Shown piece by piece: positions 7,395 to 15,252 of a stretch of DNA of 64,000 nucleotides. How positions within the stretch are numbered: position 1 is the stretch's first letter; the number at the start of each line of letters is the position of its first letter. The position numbers and the translations under genes are program-made. Under the pieces are notes generated by a model. It worked only from the letters and a program-made list of their open reading frames with translations. It was not told the origin of the DNA and searched no databases. This DNA is from Tardiphaga sp052076105 (GTDB lineage Bacteria; Pseudomonadota; Alphaproteobacteria; Rhizobiales; Xanthobacteraceae): assembly GCF_052076105.1 (NCBI RefSeq), contig NZ_CP197245.1:2232001-2296000 (forward strand), read 5' to 3'.

Positions 7395-9050
7395 ATGTTC
7401 TGCTGGCGCAAGATCCTGATCACGCTTGCATTGATGATGGCTATCCCTGTTGCTGTCTCGGCCCAAACGGCTGACAAGGCGCCGGCTTCAGGCGCCCCAG
7501 CGAGCCAATCAGCGCCCACCATAGAGTCGCTAAAGCCTGGGCAACTTGAGGCTTTGGTCGCCCCCATTGCGCTTTATCCCGATGAGTTGCTCGCGAATGT
7601 ACTGGCAGCATCGACCTACCCGCTGGAAGTGGTGCAGGCAGATCGTTGGGCGAAGGAAAACAAGTCGCTCAAGGGTGACGCGCTGAGGCAAGCGGTCGAC
7701 AAGCAGGCGTGGGACGACAGCGTCAAGGCTCTGGTCAGCACTCCAGACGTCCTGGCGATGATGAGCGACAAGGTCGACTGGACAAAGAGTCTCGGCGACG
7801 CGGTGCTCGCTCAACAGCCGGATGTCATGGATGCGATCCAGCGGCTGCGGGCGAAAGCCTATGACAACAAAAAGCTCGTCACCACGAAACAGCAGAAGGT
7901 CAGCGTCAAGACCCAGGAGAACAGGCAGGTCGTCGTGATCGAACAGGCGGATCCCGCCGCGGTCTACGTGCCGTATTACGATCCGGCAACGGTCTACGGA
8001 ACCTGGCCCTATGCGGACTATCCACCGTATTACTTCGGGTACCCGTCCTATATCGGCGCAGGGGTCGTCGCGGCGGGTGTTGCCTTCGGCACCGCATGGG
8101 CGATCGGGCGTTGGGGCAACTATTGGGGCGGTGGCTGCAACTGGGGTAACCGCAACGTCTATGTCAATCATCGCACGACCAACATTGGAAACGGTTGGCA
8201 GCACAATCCGGCGCATCGCCAGGGCGTGCGCTACAACAACACCAACGTTCAGCAGCGCTTCAGCAACAACAATCTGAAGGCCGGCGCCTCCAACCGGATG
8301 GACTTCCGTGGTCGCGACGGGCAGCAGGTGCTGCGTCCGAACCAGGGCGCTGGCGATCGGGCGGGAGATCGAGGCGGCGCTGGCGCCGGCACGCGAGATC
8401 GGCCGGGTGGTGGAGATCGCGCCGGCGTTGCGGATCGAGCCAAAGGCGGCGCCGACCGCGCCAAAGGCGGTGCCGACCGCGCGAAGGCTGGCAATCGCGC
8501 CAAAGGCGGCGGTGATCGTGCGAAGGCCGCCAATCGGAGTGGGGTCGGACGTAGCGCTAGCGCTGGCCGAGGAAATCGTGGCGGCGCAATGAATGTGTCG
8601 TCCGGCCGTGCCGCCGCGGCGGCGTCCGCGCGCGGGCGGGCGAGCATGGCGAGCATGCCGCGTGGAGGCGGGGCGAGTTTCGCTGGCGGGCGCGGAGGCG
8701 GCGGCGGCTTCCATGGCGGTGGTGGCGGCGGTTTTCGTGGTGGTGGCGGTGGTGGCTTCCGAGGTGGCGGAGGCGGTGGACGGCGGTCCGACATTGCCCT
8801 GAAGCATGACGTCGTCCTGCTCGGCCATCTCGCCAACGGTCTCGGCTACTATCGCTTCAGCTATCTTGGCAGCCAGAAGGCCTATGTCGGCGTGATGGCG
8901 CAGGAGGTCGAAAACGTGGCTCCAGATGCCGTGACGCGGGGCAGCGACGGCTACCTGCGGGTGAATTATGAGACGCTCGGACTGACGTTCCGCACCTATC
9001 GTGACTGGCTTGCAAAGGGCGCAAAAATCCCTTCGGAGGTGTCGCCATGA
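7395..9050 (+). CDS. DUF3300 protein with C-terminal S74-like chaperone domain
   Basis: Large exported protein of 551 residues, preceded by the strong ribosome site GGAGGAGGG. A signal peptide is followed by a DUF3300 domain (about 40-215; hallmark LEALVAPIALYPDELLANVLAASTYP, shown here only as a description of the segment near 47-72). Next are Trp/Asn-rich and Arg/Gly-rich linkers, a repeat block with units like AKGGADR (about 349-381), and poly-glycine runs with GGGGFRG units (about 432-463). The last 87 residues (465-551) resemble the Peptidase_S74 intramolecular chaperone, with SDIALK containing the Ser-Lys pair used for self-cleavage in that family and VGVMAQEVENVAPDAV. Surface location is inferred. 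It overlaps the DUF2950 gene by 4 bp. Confidence 0.87.
   Translation: MFCWRKILITLALMMAIPVAVSAQTADKAPASGAPASQSAPTIESLKPGQLEALVAPIALYPDELLANVLAASTYPLEVVQADRWAKENKSLKGDALRQAVDKQAWDDSVKALVSTPDVLAMMSDKVDWTKSLGDAVLAQQPDVMDAIQRLRAKAYDNKKLVTTKQQKVSVKTQENRQVVVIEQADPAAVYVPYYDPATVYGTWPYADYPPYYFGYPSYIGAGVVAAGVAFGTAWAIGRWGNYWGGGCNWGNRNVYVNHRTTNIGNGWQHNPAHRQGVRYNNTNVQQRFSNNNLKAGASNRMDFRGRDGQQVLRPNQGAGDRAGDRGGAGAGTRDRPGGGDRAGVADRAKGGADRAKGGADRAKAGNRAKGGGDRAKAANRSGVGRSASAGRGNRGGAMNVSSGRAAAAASARGRASMASMPRGGGASFAGGRGGGGGFHGGGGGGFRGGGGGGFRGGGGGGRRSDIALKHDVVLLGHLANGLGYYRFSYLGSQKAYVGVMAQEVENVAPDAVTRGSDGYLRVNYETLGLTFRTYRDWLAKGAKIPSEVSP
8439..8537 (+). repeat. In-gene tandem repeat encoding AKGGxDR units
   Basis: Inside the DUF3300 gene, four imperfect units of 21-27 bases beginning GCCAAAGGCGG or GCGAAGGC encode Ala-Lys-Gly-Gly-x-Asp-Arg. 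The repeats form a basic, flexible linker. Copy number could vary by slippage or recombination. Confidence 0.75.
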
Positions 9051-9970
9051 CTGTTTGGACGTCAATTCATCGCGCTGCATCGACAACTGCGGCGGCTGTC
9101 GTGGCGCTGGCTCTCATGAACTCGGTGTCCGGGGCGCAGCAATCCTTTCCATCACCGGAGGCTGCTGCCGCGGCGCTCGCCGCCGCGGTCAAGGGCGGCG
9201 CGAGCGATATTCTGAAGGTCCTCGGCAAGGAGGCCGATGACATCGTCTCGTCGGGTGACGAGGTGGCCGACGCTGACACGCGTCTGCGCTTCACATCCAT
9301 GTATGACGCCAAGCATGCGATCAAGACGGAGGGCAACAAGAAAGCGACCTTGATGCTCGGCGCGGACGACTTCCCATTCCCGATCCCGCTCATCAACACC
9401 AAGACGGGCTGGGAGTTCGACGCTGAAGAGGGCCGTATCGAGATCCTGTATCGCCGTATCGGCCGTAACGAGCTCGATGCGATCCAGACCAGTCTCGCTT
9501 ACGTCGACGCCCAGAACGAATATGCCGACAAGGACCGCGGCGAAGGACTAGGCGTCTATGCACAGCGGTTTGTCTCGACGCCGGGCAAGAAAGACGGGCT
9601 GTACTGGCGTGACGATAGCGATCCGAGCCCCTTGGGTGCATTGGTCGCAGAAGCCTCAACCGAAGGCTATCAGGTCGGTGACAAGCCGCAGCCGTATCAT
9701 GGCTACTATTTCCGGATACTCAAAGGACAGGGGGCCAATGCTCCCGGCGGCGCACTTATCTATCTGGTGAAAGGCAAGATGATCGGCGGATACGGGTTAG
9801 TCGCCTGGCCCGCCGAATACGGGAATTCCGGCGTCAAGACTTTCCTGGTCAGTCATGCCGGGACCGTTTACGAGAAGGATCTCGGACCACAGACCGACCG
9901 TGTCGTAAAGCGCATGTCCCTGTTCGATCCGGACCAGACCTGGAAGAAAGTCGATGCAGAAAAGCCCTGA
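9047..9970 (+). CDS. DUF2950 exported protein
   Basis: Exported protein of 307 residues of the DUF2950 family, which often sits beside DUF3300 genes. A signal peptide (cut near SGAQQSF) is followed by the family pattern FPSPEAAAAALAAA at the mature N-terminus, GWEFDAEEGRIEIL in the middle and the C-terminal part with YHGYYFRILKGQG and AWPAEYGNSGVKTF. It overlaps the preceding DUF3300 gene by 4 bp and the next gene by 17 bp, so the three are cotranscribed. The biochemical role is unknown; a periplasmic or outer-membrane-linked job with the DUF3300 protein is inferred from their repeated association. Confidence 0.88.
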   Translation: MTVWTSIHRAASTTAAAVVALALMNSVSGAQQSFPSPEAAAAALAAAVKGGASDILKVLGKEADDIVSSGDEVADADTRLRFTSMYDAKHAIKTEGNKKATLMLGADDFPFPIPLINTKTGWEFDAEEGRIEILYRRIGRNELDAIQTSLAYVDAQNEYADKDRGEGLGVYAQRFVSTPGKKDGLYWRDDSDPSPLGALVAEASTEGYQVGDKPQPYHGYYFRILKGQGANAPGGALIYLVKGKMIGGYGLVAWPAEYGNSGVKTFLVSHAGTVYEKDLGPQTDRVVKRMSLFDPDQTWKKVDAEKP

Positions 9971-10424
9971 GCACGGGACGTCTGCGCTGCGTCTGCTCGC
10001 AATGCATCTGATAGCGGTTGTGATGCTCACATTGGCCGTTCCGGTGACGCCGTCCCGGGCTCAGGCATCCGGTTATGTTCGGGTCAAACTGCTGAAGGCA
10101 GGGCTGATCCTGGGCGCCGGCGGCGGCAGTGGCATCGTGACATATCGCGGTCGCGACTATCCGTTCAGGGTATCTGGCCTCAGTCTAGGATTTGCAGCAG
10201 GAGCGTCCTTCATCCGGCTCAAGGGATGGGCCTGGGGAATAAGGCAGATCAGCGACTTCGCCGGTACCTATAGCTCGGTTGGAACCGGTGGTGCCTTCAT
10301 TGCCGGTGCCGGTGGTATTCAGCTCACAAACGATAAGGGTGTGAGGATGGCCTTGCACGGACCTCGGGCGGGAGTCGAGCTTGCCGGCAATCTCGGCCAG
10401 ATCACGATTGCCTTGAAAGAGTAA
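9954..10424 (+). CDS. Exported glycine-rich protein, paralog of 70-513
   Basis: A 156-residue exported protein with a signal peptide ending near SRAQASG. It shares with the first gene of the window the same plan: a K-x-G-x-I-x-G-x-GGG-x-G start, YRGRDYPFRVSG core, a GGAF-AGAGGIQL block and a final GPRAGVEL strand. The two are clear paralogs about 9.5 kb apart. It overlaps the DUF2950 gene by 17 bp, so it is probably the last or next-to-last gene of the FNR-box-driven run. Function unknown. Confidence 0.8.
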   Translation: MQKSPEHGTSALRLLAMHLIAVVMLTLAVPVTPSRAQASGYVRVKLLKAGLILGAGGGSGIVTYRGRDYPFRVSGLSLGFAAGASFIRLKGWAWGIRQISDFAGTYSSVGTGGAFIAGAGGIQLTNDKGVRMALHGPRAGVELAGNLGQITIALKE

Positions 10425-10535
10425 GACGTGGATGGTTTGCGGTGATGCTCCCTGTGATTGTGCAGGAAGCGCCCAGACTAGGGCGGGTCACTCGAAATTG
10501 CCGGGAGCGCATTGCACGACGATGTGGAGTTTCCC

Positions 10536-10838
10536 GTGAACACGGTTGCGGTGCAGACATTCTCCCGACAGCGTCTTTGCATATGCGCGTTCCTGATCAT
10601 CGTGACGTCCGCTGTCGCTCCGACTGTCGTCACTGCTCAGCCGCTCACGTCGTTTCGCTATGAAACGCAGGCGCAGGCGCATTGTCCTGACGATTCTGTT
10701 GTCTGGCTCGATTTCCGCAAGGAGGTCTACTACCTCAAGCGACAGAAGAAATATGGACGAGGCTGGACGGGAAGTTTCGTTTGTCGAAAAGAAGCCAGCG
10801 ATAGCGGCTTTCGACATTCGCTGCTTGGCGTGAGATGA
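10536..10838 (+). CDS. Small exported hypothetical protein
   Basis: About 100 residues. I chose the GTG at 10536 because GTGGAG precedes it by 6 nt; the frame is open to a TTG at 10512. The N-terminus is a signal peptide (CICAFLIIVTSAVAP), cut near VTAQPL. The short mature part has two cysteines (AHCPDD and FVCRKE) and the motif VVWLDF-RKEVYYLK, a pattern seen in small proteins of Bradyrhizobium relatives. No function known. Confidence 0.65.
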   Translation: MNTVAVQTFSRQRLCICAFLIIVTSAVAPTVVTAQPLTSFRYETQAQAHCPDDSVVWLDFRKEVYYLKRQKKYGRGWTGSFVCRKEASDSGFRHSLLGVR

Positions 10839-10885
10839 GGCGGGCTCTCCGTCCGTCAAACTGACGGCAGCGCAAGAATCAACGT

Positions 10886-11791
10886 CTACTGCTGTTCGCG
10901 ATTTAAACGCGCACGTCGGGCGCTGACCGTTCTCGTCCATACCTCATGGAATTTCCTGGCTGCAGTCTTGTCGATGTGCGGACCGATCAATGTCGTCATG
11001 GCGAAGGTGACATCGTCGTAGTCGATCTCGCAGGTTTCGGCCCGCTGTTTGGGCAGGAGATCCCTTCCGACGATATCGGAAAACAGCTTCTTGTCTGCGC
11101 CGTATGCGATACACAGGACATTGAATGCTCGCTGGGCCGGCAGCGAATGTTCATCGGAGAACTTGTCGCGGGCAGATTCGGTCTCCAGGGGTGGAATGTT
11201 GGTTGCGCGATGGTAGGCCGCGCCCAGGATCATTCGGCGGGCCTCGTCCTTGCTCAGTCGAAGCATGACATATGCGGAGAACTGATCGGCCGCGTCTTCC
11301 TCCCGGCCGAGCACCGGGATCTGCAGCATGTCGAACACCGCGTGTCCGGTCTCGTGCAGGAAGACATCGAGCGCCGGACCCAGGATGGTATCGGCCCTGG
11401 AGACGCCGGCAGGAAGATCCCGCGTCGTCGCACTCTTCAGAATCTCCGCCAGAAGTTCGTAGCACAGCGTCACAACGTCGTTCTCGTACCATGCGTCGAT
11501 TGCGCCGTCACAACCTGCGACCTTGAGTGTGAGTGGATAGGGAAGGCGGAGCGGGCTTAACAATTGCTGCAGGTGCTCTAGAGCCTGGCCCTGTTTCATT
11601 TGATCGTGGATCGCCTGGTGTGACGCATCCTTTGGCCGAACATATTCGTATTTGATCTGGTTGGGCCTGGAACGCGGCGCCGCACTTACATTGCCGGCGG
11701 TGACCACGGCTGCAAAGAACATTGTAGCCGCAATTATGGCGCTTGCGGCGGGCGTTCGGCTTGTCCCGCTATTCGGCATCAGGTTCGACAT
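10886..11791 (-). CDS. DUF4344 exported metallopeptidase-like protein
   Basis: Exported putative zinc peptidase, 301 residues from the ATG at 11791 chosen to give a normal signal peptide (SAIIAATMFFAAVV, cut near VSAAP); the frame extends to 11851 without a good ribosome site. The key motif HETGHAVFD (residues about 146-154) is a gluzincin-type HExxH variant, HETGH, and the downstream EEDAADQ (about 164-170) supplies the third zinc ligand and is typical of DUF4344. Four or more cysteines may form disulfides. It follows the formate-channel gene on the same strand after 78 bp and may be the last gene of the pfl operon. Substrate unknown. Confidence 0.82.
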   Translation of the reverse strand: MSNLMPNSGTSRTPAASAIIAATMFFAAVVTAGNVSAAPRSRPNQIKYEYVRPKDASHQAIHDQMKQGQALEHLQQLLSPLRLPYPLTLKVAGCDGAIDAWYENDVVTLCYELLAEILKSATTRDLPAGVSRADTILGPALDVFLHETGHAVFDMLQIPVLGREEDAADQFSAYVMLRLSKDEARRMILGAAYHRATNIPPLETESARDKFSDEHSLPAQRAFNVLCIAYGADKKLFSDIVGRDLLPKQRAETCEIDYDDVTFAMTTLIGPHIDKTAARKFHEVWTRTVSARRARLNREQQ

Positions 11792-11869
11792 GGTGGTTCG
11801 CCGGGATTGGCGGTGTTCGATCCGGGGTGACATTCTGGTCAGCCAATCCAAGCGACGAGTTTGAACCTG

Positions 11870-12739
11870 CTATTTCTGATCTCGATAGGATGCACCGAAC
11901 GCCGCACGATAAATCGCCCAGTAGACGATGCCGACAAAGCCGGCACCTCCCACGATGTTGCCGAGCGTCACCGGTACGAGGTTGTGGATGATGCCGGCCA
12001 GCGTGATCGATGATACGTCGACATTTGCCGGGACCTGGCCAGTTTGGGTCATCAGCCACGCCAGTGGCAGGAAATACATGTTGGCGACGCAGTGCTCGAA
12101 ACCGGCCGCGATGAAGGCGGAGATCGGCAACACAACGGCAATCATCTTGTCGGTGACAGATCTTCCTGCATAAGCGAGCCAGACGGCGGCGCATACGAGG
12201 ACGTTGCACAAAACGCCCTTGAAGAACAGCGTCACCAGATCGGGGCGGATTTTGCCAGCTGCTGTATTCAATACCGATAAACCGATGCGGCCATCATTCA
12301 TCTCGAGATGATGGGAGAAGAAGACCAGAACAATGAGGCCGAGCGCTCCAAACAAATTCCCGAGCCAGACGATGGTCCAGTTGCGCAGCATCGTTTGCGT
12401 GGACACCTTTCCGCTGGCCCAGGCCATGACGATCAGATTGTTGCCGGTAAACAGCTCGGCTCCGCCCACAAGAACGAGGGCCAGCCCCAGAGAGAAGACG
12501 AGCCCTCCGACGACGCGTACCGTCGCGAAGCTGAGCGACGGATCGCTGGCGACGATCGTAAAGTAGATCGCGCCGAAGCCAATGCCTCCGCCTGCGACGA
12601 TTGCCAGCATGAAGGAGGCCAGAAGCGGCAGGTTGGCCTTTTTCACGCCGACCTTTTCGACAGCCTCCTTGATCTCGGCTGGACTGTAAGCCTGCAGGTT
12701 GAAGATCGGCGGTTGCGACACGGACGCACCTTCGGCCAT
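11870..12739 (-). CDS. focA: Formate/nitrite transporter (FocA-type channel)
   Basis: Inner-membrane FNT-family channel, 289 residues from the ATG at 12739, with about six hydrophobic segments. Family marks are the GGAELFTGNN motif in the third segment region, the re-entrant loop with FSLGLALVLVGG, and the conserved His in GFEHCVANMYF, which gates formate export in FocA. Placed after pflB, pflA and an antiporter on the same strand, it most likely exports the formate made by pyruvate formate-lyase; nitrite transport cannot be excluded. Oxygen regulation would follow from the FNR box at 17623 if the operon is read through. Confidence 0.92.
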   Translation of the reverse strand: MAEGASVSQPPIFNLQAYSPAEIKEAVEKVGVKKANLPLLASFMLAIVAGGGIGFGAIYFTIVASDPSLSFATVRVVGGLVFSLGLALVLVGGAELFTGNNLIVMAWASGKVSTQTMLRNWTIVWLGNLFGALGLIVLVFFSHHLEMNDGRIGLSVLNTAAGKIRPDLVTLFFKGVLCNVLVCAAVWLAYAGRSVTDKMIAVVLPISAFIAAGFEHCVANMYFLPLAWLMTQTGQVPANVDVSSITLAGIIHNLVPVTLGNIVGGAGFVGIVYWAIYRAAFGASYRDQK

Positions 12740-12773
12740 TTCAATGCCTTGCTCCTGACGTCCCTTTGCGGCG

Positions 12774-14375
12774 CTATCCACCGGCACCGCTCGTCGCCAG
12801 AAGTCCGACGATCTGCGCTGCGATCACCTTCACGAGCGTCATCGACGGGAAAATCATCGCGTAACCGATATCCGGGCGTTCGGTCGGCGCCATCTTCGTC
12901 GAATAGACCAGAATGGCCGGGTTTCCGGTTGCGCCGGATGCCACGCCAACCAGGTCGTCGTAAGGAATCTTCATCACATAATGGCCAACCAGCAGGACGA
13001 TGAAGACGGTCGTTAGAAGCACGGCGACGCCGATGAACAGCATTGTGAACCCTGATTCAGACACCGTACGGACAAAGGGCTGTCCGGCATTCACGCCAAC
13101 GGTTGCAAGAAACATCGCTAGGCCAAAGTTTCGAAGAACAATGTTAGCCGGCAACGGCATGGTCCAAAGCATGGGGCCGGTGCGGCGGAGCTTGCCGAGA
13201 ATGAGCGCAACGATCAGTGGTCCGCCGCCAATGCCGAGCGTCACAACACCCACGCCTGGGATCGGAATGGGGATCAGACCGAGAAGGACGCCCATGACCA
13301 TGCCGAGACCGAGCGAAACATAACTGAACTCGGCAGCCGCCTTGACGCTATCGCCGAAGTGCTTTCGGATCTCTTCCTTCTTTTCGGGTGGCGTCAGGAC
13401 GCCGATACGGTCGCCGAATTCCAGCATGAGGTCGGGGGAGGGGATGAGGTCGGCATCGTAGCGCCGGACGTGAAGGATCTGCGCTGGCACGCCGGGCGGC
13501 ATCGGCAGCTGTGAAAGTGGTACGCCGACAATGTTGCCCTTGCCTACGAATACGCGGATGTAATCCAGGTCAGCGCGATCGCTCGCGAGCCGGCCCGGTT
13601 CGAGCCGGCCGATACGTTCAGCCGCCAATGCGATTTCCTCTTGCCGGTCGGCCACGACGAGTATGGCGTCTCCCGCATTCAGAACGGTGCCGTCTGTCGG
13701 GACGACGTTACGGCCGTTCTGTCGGACCATGGTAATCTGCAGCTCGGCGAGCGAGTCAGCAGCAAGGTCCTTGAGCTTCGCACCGGCAAAGTTCTCTCCG
13801 ATCGTAATCTCGCCCATGTGGAAATTCTTGGTCTTGGCCGGGAACTTGGGCTTCACGATCTGAGTCATGAAGTAGATGCAGAGAATTGGACCGATGACCC
13901 CAAAGGGATATGCGATCGAATAGCCGATCGACGGATCCTTGTTCTTCATGACGTCGAGCGCTGCCTGAAGCGTTGCGGTGCTCGTCATCGATCCGGCATA
14001 GAGGCCAAGCGTGTGTCCGATCTTGATGCCGAAGATGTGCCCCAGTGCGAGCGCAACCCCGAGACCAGCGAGGCAAGCAATGAGGGCCAGCAGATTGTAC
14101 TTCTGCCCCACGCCAAACATGCCCTCGAAGAATTGGCGGCCGTAAAGGATGCCGATGCCGTAGAGGAACATGATCAGGCCGGTGAGGCCGATGGGGCCGA
14201 TGATCTGGGCCTTGGGCGCGAACGCGCCGATCGCAAGGCCGACGAACAGGACCGCGCCGACCCCGAGCGAAAATCCGAAGATGCTGATCTGGCCGACCAG
14301 ATAGCCCACTCCGATCGCCAGAAACGCTGTCAAGATCGGCTGGCTTCCGATGATATCGCGTGCAAAATCCAACAT
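12774..14375 (-). CDS. AspT/YidE-type antiporter (AAE family)
   Basis: Inner-membrane transporter of 533 residues. It has the layout of aspartate:alanine exchangers: five or so N-terminal membrane segments (1-175), two TrkA-C (RCK-like) cytoplasmic domains (about 185-345, with MGEITIGENFAGAKLKDLA and DRIGVLTPPEKKEEIRK), then a second membrane half (355-533) with GGGPLIVALILGKLRRTGP and GATGNPAILVYST. It lies between pflA and focA on the same strand, 37 bp after pflA, so it is likely part of the fermentation operon. A role in exchanging dicarboxylic or amino acids (for example succinate or aspartate) in anaerobic metabolism is inferred; the substrate is unknown. Confidence 0.86.
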   Translation of the reverse strand: MLDFARDIIGSQPILTAFLAIGVGYLVGQISIFGFSLGVGAVLFVGLAIGAFAPKAQIIGPIGLTGLIMFLYGIGILYGRQFFEGMFGVGQKYNLLALIACLAGLGVALALGHIFGIKIGHTLGLYAGSMTSTATLQAALDVMKNKDPSIGYSIAYPFGVIGPILCIYFMTQIVKPKFPAKTKNFHMGEITIGENFAGAKLKDLAADSLAELQITMVRQNGRNVVPTDGTVLNAGDAILVVADRQEEIALAAERIGRLEPGRLASDRADLDYIRVFVGKGNIVGVPLSQLPMPPGVPAQILHVRRYDADLIPSPDLMLEFGDRIGVLTPPEKKEEIRKHFGDSVKAAAEFSYVSLGLGMVMGVLLGLIPIPIPGVGVVTLGIGGGPLIVALILGKLRRTGPMLWTMPLPANIVLRNFGLAMFLATVGVNAGQPFVRTVSESGFTMLFIGVAVLLTTVFIVLLVGHYVMKIPYDDLVGVASGATGNPAILVYSTKMAPTERPDIGYAMIFPSMTLVKVIAAQIVGLLATSGAGG

Positions 14376-14412
14376 ACTTCAGACTCCTCGAATCCGTCGA
14401 ATAGTCGGTTGA

Positions 14413-15240
14413 TCAGCGTGCCTGACACCCCGCAGCCCGGAACTGTCCGAGCACCCGGTTCACCAGATCCCGGCTGGGTGGCTGCGTATCAGCTAGCTTG
14501 TATTCAAGACCCATCGCCTTCCACTTGAACGCGCCCATCTGGTGGAAAGGCTGCACTTCCACCCACCGGACGTTCTTCATCGGCGCGACGAATTTCGCGA
14601 TTCCGTCGACATTCGCCGGATCGTCGGTCTCGCCCGGGACAAGCGTGAACCGAACCCAGACCGGCTTCGACATCGAAGCCAGGCGTTCGGCGAAGCGAAG
14701 CGTTGGCGCGATGTCGCGGCCGGTGGTTCGACGATAGGTTTCGGGATCCGAACTCTTGATGTCGAGAAGAACGAGGTCGATCTCGGACAGGTAGGCATCG
14801 TCCACGCGATCACCCAGGAAGCCGGAAGTCTGAATCGCGGTGTGCAGGCCCATCTTCCTGGCGCCAGCGAATATGCGCTGGGTGAATGCACGTTGCACCA
14901 TCGGCTCGCCACCCGAGATGGTCAGCCCGCCACCAAGAGCCTGAATGGAGGGCGCGAAATCGGCGAGGCGGCGGAGCACCTGATCGGCCGAGACATAGGT
15001 GCCGTCCTTGAGGTGCCAAGTGTCCGGATTGTGACAATAAGAGCACCGCAGAAGACACCCCGAGACGAACAGCACGACACGCAAGCCGGGCCCGTCATAA
15101 CGGGAGGACGTCTCATAGGAATGGCAATATCCGAACGCGCCCTCCTGGTCCTTGAATTGTTCGTCGTCGGGTGCGTCGGGCGAAAGTCCGACCCGGAGGT
15201 CATGACGACTTCCGGGCTCCAGTGTCTGCACCGTCGACAT
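14413..15240 (-). CDS. pflA: Pyruvate formate-lyase activating enzyme
   Basis: Radical SAM enzyme of 275 residues that installs the glycyl radical on pyruvate formate-lyase. The cluster motif is C-x3-C-x2-C at Cys62, Cys66, Cys69 (GCLLRCSYCHN), followed by the GGE segment (TISGGEPMVQ) and the substrate-binding stretch LVPGETDDPANV. It has an extra N-terminal stretch of about 35 residues compared with the E. coli protein. It lies 12 bp downstream of pflB on the same strand, the classical order. Cytoplasmic and oxygen-sensitive. Confidence 0.95.
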   Translation of the reverse strand: MSTVQTLEPGSRHDLRVGLSPDAPDDEQFKDQEGAFGYCHSYETSSRYDGPGLRVVLFVSGCLLRCSYCHNPDTWHLKDGTYVSADQVLRRLADFAPSIQALGGGLTISGGEPMVQRAFTQRIFAGARKMGLHTAIQTSGFLGDRVDDAYLSEIDLVLLDIKSSDPETYRRTTGRDIAPTLRFAERLASMSKPVWVRFTLVPGETDDPANVDGIAKFVAPMKNVRWVEVQPFHQMGAFKWKAMGLEYKLADTQPPSRDLVNRVLGQFRAAGCQAR

Positions 15241-15252
15241 GGTGCACCTCGC

